A stretch of 64,000 bases of DNA from an uncultured Pelagibacteraceae bacterium. GTDB lineage: Bacteria; Pseudomonadota; Alphaproteobacteria; Pelagibacterales; Pelagibacteraceae. Of the stretch, positions 46,142-53,718 are shown piece after piece. The position numbers and the translations under genes were made by a program. The stretch is taken from the NCBI GenBank assembly GCA_902556265.1, contig CACDVM010000002.1:62001-126000 (forward strand), read 5' to 3'. Within the stretch, counting starts at the first letter, position 1, and the number at the start of each line of letters is the position of its first letter. Below the pieces are notes generated by a model. It was not told where the DNA came from, ran no database searches, and saw only the letters and a list, made by a program, of their open reading frames with translations.

Positions 46142-47131
46142 CGATTTTATTTTATTAACTAATTCCTTGTTTATATTACGAGGACCTTTGTCTAATCTGT
46201 TTTTGTGTCTTCTTTCACCAGGCAATCTAACTTCACCCATTGATTTCATTTTATCAAAGAATTCATCTGCATGTTTTTGCCAATTAGTACTAGAAGTTTT
46301 ATCTGGTGATATTGCAATAATAAATTCTCCTCCGCTTGGAGGACCACCATCATTGTTATCTTTTGCTGCAGTTTCAAAACTAAAATTATCACCAACTAAA
46401 GCACCAGCCATTAACTCAACCATCATTGCAATTGCAGAACCTTTGTAACCTCCAAAAGGAAGTAGTACACCTCCATCTGCTATTGCACCTGGATCAGTTG
46501 TCTCTTTACCTTCTTTTGTTAAACCAGTTCCAAGTGGAACTTTATGCCCTTCTCTTTTAGCAACTTGTACTTCACCCATCGCCATTGATGCAGTTGCCAT
46601 ATCATAAACCACTGGAGTTTTTCCAGGTCGGGGCCATGCAAATGAAATTGGATTTGTTCCAAACAATGGTTTAATTGCTCCAGCAGGTGCCACGGCTGGT
46701 TTATAAGATGTGCAAGCAAAAGCAACTAGACCTTCTTCAGCTAATTTTTCTGTTTCAGGCCACATCGCCGCCATGTGATGAGAATTATTTATTGCAAGCA
46801 CTGCAACACCATTTTCTTTTGCAGCCTTTGCTAGTTCAGGTAAACCTTTATTTAAAACTACAGGTGCCAAACAATTATTACCTTGAACTTTAATTACTGA
46901 TGTTGAAATCTTTTTAACTTCTGGCTTTCCTTTACCATTAATTTTTCCACTTTTTAAACCACTTACATAAGCAGGTAATCTAAATAATCCGTGAGATAAA
47001 GATCCATCACGCTCTGCATTTCTAATTAAATCTGATAGAATAGATGCTGTTTCATCATCACATCCATTAGCTAATAAAGTCTTTTTAGCTAAATCAAAAA
47101 TCTCATCTAATGTAAGGGAAACTGTACTCAT
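46133..47131 (-). CDS. Ldh/malate dehydrogenase (LDH2/MDH2) family oxidoreductase
   Basis: A 332-residue NAD(P)-dependent dehydrogenase of the LDH2 type. The conserved catalytic histidine lies in AINNSHHMAAMWPETE, with FGTNPISFAWPR, VVYDMATASMAMGEV and LPFGGYKGSAIAMMVELM as further signatures. Relatives reduce or oxidise malate, lactate, ureidoglycolate or cyclic imino acids (DpkA type). The exact substrate cannot be chosen from sequence alone. It lies 42 bases from znuA, with no sign of a functional link. Confidence 0.85.
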   Translation of the reverse strand: MSTVSLTLDEIFDLAKKTLLANGCDDETASILSDLIRNAERDGSLSHGLFRLPAYVSGLKSGKINGKGKPEVKKISTSVIKVQGNNCLAPVVLNKGLPELAKAAKENGVAVLAINNSHHMAAMWPETEKLAEEGLVAFACTSYKPAVAPAGAIKPLFGTNPISFAWPRPGKTPVVYDMATASMAMGEVQVAKREGHKVPLGTGLTKEGKETTDPGAIADGGVLLPFGGYKGSAIAMMVELMAGALVGDNFSFETAAKDNNDGGPPSGGEFIIAISPDKTSSTNWQKHADEFFDKMKSMGEVRLPGERRHKNRLDKGPRNINKELVNKIKSLS

Positions 47132-47173
47132 CCCATTATTAGATATTATTTATGACTAAAGATCAATTTTTAT

Positions 47174-48184
47174 TTAACAACCTTTAAAAGATTTTGACAT
47201 GTTGCCAATTAAATCAAAATAAAGATCTTTACCTGGATTAAGAGTTGCTCCTAATGGATCTATAACCCCTGTTGCAACATTGGTATCTTTTGCTACAGCC
47301 TTAATAATATCAGGATTAAACTGTGGCTCTGAAAATATACAGCTTACCTTATCGTGCTCAATTATTTCTCTTATTTCAGCTAATTGTTCAGCACCAGGCA
47401 TTACGTCTGTATTTACAGTGAATGCGCCAAGAATATTAATGCCAAATCTTTTTTCAAAGTATTGATATGCATCATGAAAAACAATTGATTTAAAATCTTT
47501 GTTTAATTCAGATTTTACTTTCTTAGTAAGTTTATCTAAATCTTTATGTGCTTTTTTTAAATTTGCTTTATATTTAGCTTCATTTTCTTGATCATTCTCG
47601 ATCAAGTGTTCTGCCATTTCACTTAAAATCACTTTTGCATTCATTGGATCCAACCAAATATGTGGATCATATTCGCCGTGTGCATGTCCTTCATGACCGT
47701 GATCATCGTGACCATCTTCTTTATGCTCATCGTCATGTCCGTGGTCGTCATGATCATCTTCTTTTTTAGCTTGATCATCGTGATCATCCTCTTTATGACC
47801 GTGATCATGTTCTTCAAAAATATTTCTTTCTCTAAATTTAAGTAAAGTTAAACCTTTGATTTCCATTAATTCAATTTTCTCAGCTTTTTTTGCAACAGAT
47901 TTTAATGGTTTTTCTAAAAAATTTTCCAAATCCTCACCAACCCAGAATATAAGATCTGCATTTTGTAACATTTTTGCATGAGATGGTTTTAAAGCAAATC
48001 CGTGTGGAGAAGCATATCCGTCTACTATTAAATCTGGTTTTGCTACTCCATCCATTAAATAACTAGCTAATGAATGAATTGGTTTAATTGAAGTAACTAC
48101 TTTAATTTCAGCATTTGCTGGTACAAAAATAGTTAAGAATGATAGTATTGATAAGATAAATGGTAATTTTTTAATGTTTTTCAT
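47174..48184 (-). CDS. znuA: Zinc ABC transporter substrate-binding protein ZnuA
   Basis: A periplasmic zinc-binding protein. I start it at the ATG at 48184 (MKNIKKLPFILSILSF), which gives 336 aa with a normal signal peptide; the 17-residue upstream extension to 48235 reads through the operator and is unlikely. Zinc ligands lie in SPHGFALKPSHAKM, DPHIWLDP, VFHDAYQYFEKRFG and IFSEPQF. A His/Asp-rich loop (about residues 115-165) is the zinc-buffering insertion. It is divergent from znuC across two Zur-like operators. Confidence 0.95.
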   Translation of the reverse strand: MKNIKKLPFILSILSFLTIFVPANAEIKVVTSIKPIHSLASYLMDGVAKPDLIVDGYASPHGFALKPSHAKMLQNADLIFWVGEDLENFLEKPLKSVAKKAEKIELMEIKGLTLLKFRERNIFEEHDHGHKEDDHDDQAKKEDDHDDHGHDDEHKEDGHDDHGHEGHAHGEYDPHIWLDPMNAKVILSEMAEHLIENDQENEAKYKANLKKAHKDLDKLTKKVKSELNKDFKSIVFHDAYQYFEKRFGINILGAFTVNTDVMPGAEQLAEIREIIEHDKVSCIFSEPQFNPDIIKAVAKDTNVATGVIDPLGATLNPGKDLYFDLIGNMSKSFKGC

Positions 48185-48202
48185 ATGTTGTATATTTAAA
48201 TT

Positions 48203-48215
48203 GTTATAATATAAC
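48203..48215. promoter_or_regulatory. Zur-like operator 1
   Basis: GTTATAATATAAC is a perfect 13-bp inverted repeat with a central A; the flanking T and A extend it to 15 bp. It resembles the known Zur box core TGTTATATTATAACA of Gammaproteobacteria. It lies 18 bases upstream of the znuA ATG and upstream of znuC, so it could repress both directions when zinc is plentiful. A Fur/Zur-family gene is in the same locus. Confidence 0.8.
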
Positions 48216-48220
48216 ACTAT

Positions 48221-48233
48221 GTAATAATATAAC
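48221..48233. promoter_or_regulatory. Zur-like operator 2
   Basis: GTAATAATATAAC, one mismatch from operator 1 and flanked by AT/AT to give ATGTAATAATATAACAT. The centre is 18 bases from that of operator 1, under two helical turns apart. It is closer to znuC (start 48255). Confidence 0.7.
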
Positions 48234-48254
48234 ATTTATTAGTCAAGGAATAAA

Positions 48255-49001
48255 ATGAGCTCAGACCAAAATATACTTGTGAAATTAAATAAGGCAGGTT
48301 TTAGTTTAAATAATAAGTGGCTTGTTAGAGGAGTATCACTTCAAGTTGAAAAAGGTAAAATAGTTACTCTTATTGGTCCAAATGGATCAGGAAAAAGTAC
48401 AACAGCTAAAATTGCTTTGGGTATTTACAAAAAGATTGATGGTTCAGTTGAAAAATACACAAATAAAGTTGGATACGTTCCACAGAAAATTTCAATTGAT
48501 TGGACACTGCCGCTAAGAGTAAATGATTTCATGGTATTAACTGAAAGTCTTAATAAAGAATCAATAGATGAAGCTTTGTCTTTAACTGGTGTCATTCATC
48601 TTAAAGATAAAAATTTAGGTGATTTATCTGGTGGAGAATTCCAAAGAGTATTACTTGCAAGAGCTATCTCAAAAAAACCAGAATTATTAGTACTAGATGA
48701 ACCTGTGCAAGGAGTAGATTTTACTGGGGAAATTGCTTTATACGAACTAATTAAGAAAATTTCTGATGAATTGAATTGTGGTATCTTATTAATTTCTCAC
48801 GACCTACATACTGTAATGAGTGCTACAGATCATGTGGTTTGTTTAAACGGTCATGTATGTTGCTCAGGCTCTCCAATGGATGTTGCAAAAAATAATGAAT
48901 ATAAAGCTTTATTTGGTGAGCAAGCTTCTCAAATATTATCAAGATATGAGCATAGACACGATCATGTCCATACAAGTGAAGGTGAAATAAAGAAAAACTA
49001 A
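48255..49001 (+). CDS. znuC: Zinc ABC transporter ATP-binding protein ZnuC
   Basis: A 248-residue ABC ATPase. Walker A is GPNGSGKST, the signature is LSGGEFQRVLLARA, Walker B is LLVLDEPVQGVD, and the H-loop is LLISHDLHTV. The C-terminal tail is rich in histidine (YEHRHDHVH), common in ZnuC. A reasonable AAGGA ribosome binding site precedes the start. znuB starts at the next base after its stop. Confidence 0.95.
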   Translation: MSSDQNILVKLNKAGFSLNNKWLVRGVSLQVEKGKIVTLIGPNGSGKSTTAKIALGIYKKIDGSVEKYTNKVGYVPQKISIDWTLPLRVNDFMVLTESLNKESIDEALSLTGVIHLKDKNLGDLSGGEFQRVLLARAISKKPELLVLDEPVQGVDFTGEIALYELIKKISDELNCGILLISHDLHTVMSATDHVVCLNGHVCCSGSPMDVAKNNEYKALFGEQASQILSRYEHRHDHVHTSEGEIKKN

Positions 49002-49805
49002 ATGTTAGATGATTTTTTTATAAGAGCTTTAATAGCAGGTATTGGAGTTGCCATAGTTACTGGACCTCTTGGATGTTTTGTTGTTTGGAGAAGATTATCT
49101 TATTTTGGAGATACTCTAGCCCACTCTGCATTACTTGGAGTGACATTAGCTTATTCAATGGAATTCAACATAGCGTTCTCGGTATTCATTATCTCATCTT
49201 TAATAGCTTTAACTTTAATACAACTTCAAAAGAGAACAAATCTACCAGGTGATGCTTTACTTGGTCTCTTAGCTCACTCATCGTTAGCTGTAGGACTGGT
49301 GGTAATAGGTTTTTTATCATTTATTAGATTTGATATTATGGGACTATTATTTGGAGATATATTAGCTGTTACTGTTAATGATCTTTTAATTATATGGATT
49401 GGAGGAGCATTAATCCTCTTAATTTTAAAATTAATTTGGAAACCTTTGTTTGCATCAACAGTTAATTATGAACTAGCTGAAGCAGAAGGATTAAATCCTG
49501 ATAGAGCAAAAGCTATATTTACGATCTTAATGGCAGCAATCATTGCTATATCAATTAAAATGGTTGGCTTATTATTAATTACAGGAATGTTAATTATACC
49601 TGCTGCAATGGCTAGAAATATTTCATCAAGTCCTCAGAAAATGGTAATCTATTCAATCATTGGTGGATTGTTATCTGTGATTTTGGGATTATTTTCTTCA
49701 TTAGAATTTAATACTGCTTCTGGACCATCAATTATAGCAGCTTCTTTATTCTTATTTATCTTGTCATTATTAAATATAAAGCAATCGATTAAATTGAAAA
49801 ATTAA
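49002..49805 (+). CDS. znuB: Zinc ABC transporter permease ZnuB
   Basis: A 267-residue ABC-3 family permease with eight or so helices. WRRLSYFGDTLAHSALLGVTLA is the signature. It forms the ZnuABC importer with its neighbours. zur follows after 15 bases, with an AGGAAT sequence upstream that may serve as its ribosome binding site. Confidence 0.95.
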   Translation: MLDDFFIRALIAGIGVAIVTGPLGCFVVWRRLSYFGDTLAHSALLGVTLAYSMEFNIAFSVFIISSLIALTLIQLQKRTNLPGDALLGLLAHSSLAVGLVVIGFLSFIRFDIMGLLFGDILAVTVNDLLIIWIGGALILLILKLIWKPLFASTVNYELAEAEGLNPDRAKAIFTILMAAIIAISIKMVGLLLITGMLIIPAAMARNISSSPQKMVIYSIIGGLLSVILGLFSSLEFNTASGPSIIAASLFLFILSLLNIKQSIKLKN

Positions 49806-49820
49806 TGAGGAATTGGTAGA

Positions 49821-50213
49821 ATGGATAAAATGCAAACTCTTTCAAAAAATCAGCAAATTATTTTTGATTTAATTCATAAATCACCTGAACCAATGAAAGC
49901 TTATGCAATTCTTTTTAATGTTCAAAAAAAAGGTATTAAAGCTCCATTACAAGTTTATCGAGCATTGGATAAGTTAGTCGAAATAGGAAAAATTCATAAA
50001 ATTGAAAGTCGAAATGCCTTTATTGCATGTCATAATTCAAGCTGTCAGGTATCAAAAGCTACTGCATTTTCAATATGTGAGATCTGTGAAAAAGTAACAG
50101 AAATTAGCAGTGCAAGTCTTTCTAAATACTTAACTAATTTCAAAGACAAAGATGGTATGAAATATAGCAAATACAATCTTGAGTTTTTTGGATTATGTAA
50201 AAAGTGTAGATAA
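49821..50213 (+). CDS. zur: Fur-family zinc-uptake regulator Zur
   Basis: A 130-residue Fur-family repressor. The N-terminal winged helix covers about residues 1-65. The structural zinc site is formed by Cys86-Cys89 and Cys126-Cys129. Cys70, His71 and Cys75 lie where the regulatory metal site would be expected. Location in the znuCB operon, and Zur-like boxes at its head, support zinc over iron. It would autoregulate through the znuC promoter. Confidence 0.9.
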   Translation: MDKMQTLSKNQQIIFDLIHKSPEPMKAYAILFNVQKKGIKAPLQVYRALDKLVEIGKIHKIESRNAFIACHNSSCQVSKATAFSICEICEKVTEISSASLSKYLTNFKDKDGMKYSKYNLEFFGLCKKCR

Positions 50214-50220
50214 TCCTTTA

Positions 50221-50249
50221 TTTTCATAAATTCTTAACATAACTGAAAT
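50221..50249 (+). promoter_or_regulatory. Candidate Pho box upstream of the arsC operon
   Basis: Three 7-base units at 11-base period: TTTTCAT, aaat, TCTTAAC, ataa, CTGAAAT. They fit the unit consensus seen in the two pst Pho boxes of this window, each with no more than one mismatch. The units sit 22 bases before the ATG at 50272, against 25 for the pstC box. AT-rich sequence makes chance matches plausible, so this is a hypothesis. Confidence 0.4.
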
Positions 50250-50271
50250 AATAATAATGAAAGGAAATTTT

Positions 50272-50493
50272 ATGTTTATAAAAAAATATCTAAAGTGGAT
50301 CAGTACGTTTCTAGTTTTAGTGGGAATACTTCTTACAAATTTAAATATATATCCATTAAATATATATTTTCATGGATTGGGAGTTATTGGATGGACTATT
50401 GCAGGATTTATGAGCAAAGATAAAGCAATCTTAACAAACTTTGGATTACAAATTCCATTGTTTGTAATTGGTATTTATAAAGTTATTTTTTAA
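50272..50493 (+). CDS. Small membrane protein (DUF6552-like)
   Basis: A 73-residue protein with two or three hydrophobic segments and a central NIYPLNIYFHGLGVIGWTIAGF pattern that I associate with the uncharacterised DUF6552 family. I choose the ATG at 50272 since AAAGGA lies six bases upstream; an in-frame ATG at 50257 would add five residues. It is directly followed by arsC with no gap, so it may accompany arsenate or phosphate handling. Function unknown. Confidence 0.6.
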   Translation: MFIKKYLKWISTFLVLVGILLTNLNIYPLNIYFHGLGVIGWTIAGFMSKDKAILTNFGLQIPLFVIGIYKVIF

Positions 50494-50925
50494 ATGAAGA
50501 ATATATTGTTTGTATGCACAGGTAATTCAGCAAGAAGTATTATTGCTGAAAGTATAATAAATAATGAGTATGACGATTTGTATAAAGGTTTTAGTGCTGG
50601 GAGTAATCCAACAGGAAAAATTAACGAAAATGTGAAGAATTATTTATTATCAAAACATTATGATCTTTCAAATTATAGATCTAAAAATTTTAATGAGTTT
50701 ATTAATGGTCAAATTAAAATGGATTATGTTATTACAGTTTGTAATAATGCCAATAACGAAGTCTGTCCTATTTGGCCAAATAAAGATCAGATAATTCATT
50801 GGGATATAGAGGATCCTGTTAAATTACTTAATGAAACAAATGACTTGAATAAAAAAGATGAAATAATAGAAAAAGTTTACAATAATATTCATAACAAAAT
50901 AAAGGGACTAATAAATGAAAAATAA
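50494..50925 (+). CDS. arsC: Arsenate reductase, thioredoxin-coupled LMW-phosphatase type
   Basis: A 143-residue enzyme of the low-molecular-weight phosphatase fold reducing arsenate to arsenite. The P-loop is CTGNSARS at residues 8-15 with Cys8, and a redox pair is formed by Cys83 and Cys91 in TVCNNANNEVCPIWP. FSAGSNPTGKINENV is the usual ArsC-type segment. The extra cysteines separate it from plain tyrosine phosphatases. It overlaps the MIP channel gene by 11 bases. Confidence 0.9.
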   Translation: MKNILFVCTGNSARSIIAESIINNEYDDLYKGFSAGSNPTGKINENVKNYLLSKHYDLSNYRSKNFNEFINGQIKMDYVITVCNNANNEVCPIWPNKDQIIHWDIEDPVKLLNETNDLNKKDEIIEKVYNNIHNKIKGLINEK

Positions 50926-51574
50926 AAGTCGTTATTTTCTTGCTGAACTATTAGGCAGTTGTTTTTTGGTAATGATTATTGTTGGTTCAGGTTTAATGGC
51001 TGAAAACTTAACTAATGACGTTGCTGTGATGTTAATTGCAAACACAATAGCAACAGGAGCAGGTTTATTTGTCCTTATTACAGTATTTGCTGATGTATCA
51101 GGAGCTCATTTTAATCCATTTGTGAGTATCGCAATGACAATAACAGGAAAATTAAAAAAGAAACTATTACCCTACTATATCATTGCTCAATTGGTTGGTT
51201 GCTTGATTGGTGTTGGTTTAGCTAATTTCTTTTTTGAACATGAAATTTATGAATTATCTACTAAGTCAAGAGATGGAATTTACATATTCACATCTGAGAT
51301 AATAGCAACATTAGGTCTTATAATAATAATTTTTGGCTCCATGAAGTCAGGTAAAATTGCTGTTGCTGCTAGTGTTGGTCTTTATATTACTGCTGGTTAT
51401 TGGTTTACTTCTTCAACTTCATTTGCAAATCCAGCTGTTGCAATTGCTAGAACATTTACAGAGTCTTTTACTGGTATTAGTTATTTAAACACTCCTTATT
51501 ATATTTTAGCTGAACTTATCGGAATGTTAATTGCTGTATTTATTGTTAAAAGATTATTTTTAGAAAAGAATTAG
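50915..51574 (+). CDS. MIP-family channel, AqpS-like (probable arsenite channel)
   Basis: A 219-residue aquaporin-family channel with six helices and two half-helices. The first selectivity motif is altered to NPF (67-69), the second is NPA (172-174), and the conserved Arg179 is present. Linkage to arsC parallels the aqpS-arsC operon of Sinorhizobium meliloti, where the channel lets arsenite out. Alternatives are a glycerol or small-solute channel. Its stop lies one base from the convergent phoB stop. Confidence 0.85.
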   Translation: MKNKSRYFLAELLGSCFLVMIIVGSGLMAENLTNDVAVMLIANTIATGAGLFVLITVFADVSGAHFNPFVSIAMTITGKLKKKLLPYYIIAQLVGCLIGVGLANFFFEHEIYELSTKSRDGIYIFTSEIIATLGLIIIIFGSMKSGKIAVAASVGLYITAGYWFTSSTSFANPAVAIARTFTESFTGISYLNTPYYILAELIGMLIAVFIVKRLFLEKN

Positions 51575-51575
51575 T

Positions 51576-52256
51576 TTAAACCAAAGAGTATCCTGAAGAT
51601 CTAACCGTTCTGATTAATTCTTTTTTGTCTTTAATATTTATTGACTGTCTTAATCTTCTTATATGGACATCTATGGTTCTACTTTCCACATTAATATTAT
51701 TGGGCCAAACAGTTTCTAATATTTGATCTCTTGAATAAACTCTTTTAGGGTTTGTTAAAAAAAATTCTAACAATCTAAACTCTGTTGGGCCAAGTTGAAT
51801 TTCTTTTTCATCTCTAAAGACTCTCTTTTCTATTCTATCTAATTTTAAATCTTCAAATATCAAATCATTGGCAACTATATTAGGATCAGATCTTCTCAGA
51901 ACAGCTTTTATTCGTGCAGATAGTTCATTAAAACTGAATGGTTTTGTAATGTAATCATCTACACCACTTTCAAGACCTTTAATTTTGTCCTCTTCTTCAC
52001 CTTTTGCTGTTAGCATAATAATAGGTAAGTTCTTAAAATTATTATCTTTTCGAATATTTTTGCAAACATCAATACCTGATAAATCTGGCAACATCCAATC
52101 TAGTAAGAGTAAATTAGGCTCAAATTTTTTTAATTCTTTTAAACCTTCATTCCCATTTAAAGATGAAGCAACAATAAAACCTTCTTTTTCTAAATTTAAT
52201 TGGACTAATTGAATTATTGAAGCTTCATCTTCAATAATAAAAATTTTACCTTTCAT
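51576..52256 (-). CDS. phoB: Phosphate regulon response regulator PhoB
   Basis: A 226-residue OmpR-type regulator. The receiver domain has the acidic pocket EDE near residue 10, the phosphoacceptor Asp in LLLDWMLPDLSG and Lys in YITKPFS. A winged-helix DNA-binding domain follows (LGPTEFRLLEFFLTNPKRVYSR and VDVHIRRLRQ). Active PhoB would bind the Pho boxes at pstS and pstC. It is the last gene of the pstCAB-phoU-phoB run, 4 bases from phoU. Confidence 0.96.
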   Translation of the reverse strand: MKGKIFIIEDEASIIQLVQLNLEKEGFIVASSLNGNEGLKELKKFEPNLLLLDWMLPDLSGIDVCKNIRKDNNFKNLPIIMLTAKGEEEDKIKGLESGVDDYITKPFSFNELSARIKAVLRRSDPNIVANDLIFEDLKLDRIEKRVFRDEKEIQLGPTEFRLLEFFLTNPKRVYSRDQILETVWPNNINVESRTIDVHIRRLRQSINIKDKKELIRTVRSSGYSLV

Positions 52257-52260
52257 TTTG

Positions 52261-52953
52261 TTATTCTTGAATTACTTTACCCTTTGGTCTGCTACCTTTT
52301 AGATATTCACCTTTGACTAAATAACAAACTGTTTCAGCTATATTAGTTATATGATCTCCTGCTCTTTCTAAGTTTTTTGTGGCAAAAATTAAATGAGTAG
52401 AGAAATCCAAATTTTTTTTATCTTTAGATAAAAAATCTATTACACTTTCCATTGCAATATAAGTTAAGTCATCAACTTGTTCATCTTTTTCCCAAACTTC
52501 TTTAGCTTTATCAAAGTTTTTGTTAACATAACTATCAAGAACATCGTTTAGTTGTTTCATAACGAGTTCTCCAAGTCTTTTTAAATTTCCTAATAATTCA
52601 TCTGGCAAATCTAGGGGTAAAGGCTTAACTTTTTTTGCATTACTTTTTGATAGATCTCCTATTCTTTCTAAATCTTGAGAAATTTTTAATGAACTAATTG
52701 TTTCCCTTAAATCAATTGCCATAGGTGCTCTTTTAACTAATAAATTCATTATTTGAGTATCTATCTTAGATCTAAATTTATTAATTTCTTCATCACTCTT
52801 AATTATTTTATCAATTGAGTCCTTATCCACTTTAATTACCGCATCCATTGCATCACTCAATTGAGACTCGGTCAAACTTCCCATTTTAATTAAAGAGTCT
52901 TTAAGAAATTGAAGCTCTTCTTCGTATGACTTTACTGTATGTTCATTGCTCAT
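52261..52953 (-). CDS. phoU: Phosphate signalling protein PhoU
   Basis: A 230-residue all-helical protein with two PhoU repeats; the metal-binding helices carry QDLERIGDLSKSNAKK and NLERAGDHITNIAE. PhoU mediates inhibition of PhoR by the Pst transporter when phosphate is sufficient. It lies between pstB (3-base gap) and phoB. Confidence 0.96.
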   Translation of the reverse strand: MSNEHTVKSYEEELQFLKDSLIKMGSLTESQLSDAMDAVIKVDKDSIDKIIKSDEEINKFRSKIDTQIMNLLVKRAPMAIDLRETISSLKISQDLERIGDLSKSNAKKVKPLPLDLPDELLGNLKRLGELVMKQLNDVLDSYVNKNFDKAKEVWEKDEQVDDLTYIAMESVIDFLSKDKKNLDFSTHLIFATKNLERAGDHITNIAETVCYLVKGEYLKGSRPKGKVIQE

Positions 52954-52956
52954 AAT

Positions 52957-53718
52957 TTATCCAAATCTACCTGTAATATAATCTTGTGTCATTTTATTGT
53001 CAGGATTTTTAAAAATTTTCTCAGTTTTTCCAACTTCAATTAACTTCCCTAAGTGAAAAAACCCTGTTTTTTGTGAAACTCGTACAGCTTGAGCCATCGA
53101 GTGTGTCACTATAACAATAGTATATGTTTTTTTTAATTCATCAATTAATTCCTCAATTTTTGCGGTAGCTATTGGATCTAAAGCAGAACAAGGTTCATCC
53201 ATTAAAATTACTTCAGGATTAACTGATATAGCTCTAGCTATACAAAGTCTTTGTTGTTGACCACCAGATAAACTTGTACCCGGTTCATCTAATCTATCTT
53301 TTACTTCTTCCCATAGTGCAGATTTTCTTAAACTATTTTCGACAATTTCGTCTAATTCACTTTTGGTTTCACCTTTACCATGAATTTTAGGGCCATAAGA
53401 AATATTATCATATATGCTTTTTGGAAATGGATTGGGTTTTTGAAAAACCATTCCAACTTTTTCTCTTAATGCAACTACATCTAAATTTTTGTCATTAATG
53501 TCCATACCATCCATTTCAATATTTCCTGTAACTTTACAAATATCGATAACATCATTCATTCTATTAATGCATCTTATAAAAGTGGACTTTCCACAACCAG
53601 ATGGTCCAATTAATGCAGTGACTTCTTTTTCATTTAAATCTAAATTGACGTCAAACAACGCTTGTTTATCACCATAAAAAACATCCAAATTTTTTGATTT
53701 TATTTTGATATTACTCAT
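52957..53718 (-). CDS. pstB: Phosphate ABC transporter ATP-binding protein PstB
   Basis: A 253-residue ABC ATPase. Walker A is GPSGCGKST, the signature [14 protein letters not shown], Walker B is [13 protein letters not shown], and the segment RINRMNDVI-like ([16 protein letters not shown]) is PstB-specific. It starts directly at the end of pstA. It powers high-affinity phosphate import. Confidence 0.97.
   Translation of the reverse strand: MSNIKIKSKNLDVFYGDKQALFDVNLDLNEKEVTALIGPSGCGKSTFIRCINRMNDVIDICKVTGNIEMDGMDINDKNLDVVALREKVGMVFQKPNPFPKSIYDNISYGPKIHGKGETKSELDEIVENSLRKSALWEEVKDRLDEPGTSLSGGQQQRLCIARAISVNPEVILMDEPCSALDPIATAKIEELIDELKKTYTIVIVTHSMAQAVRVSQKTGFFHLGKLIEVGKTEKIFKNPDNKMTQDYITGRFG

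Noticed and set aside
47660-47830. Short repeats in ZnuA that resemble a CRISPR array
   Set aside because: The repeats are coding, in frame, and give the His/Asp-rich zinc loop; there are no unique spacers of constant length and no cas genes.
48185-48235. 17-residue N-terminal extension of znuA
   Set aside because: It would run through the Zur-like operator and place non-signal residues before a clear signal peptide, so the internal ATG is preferred.
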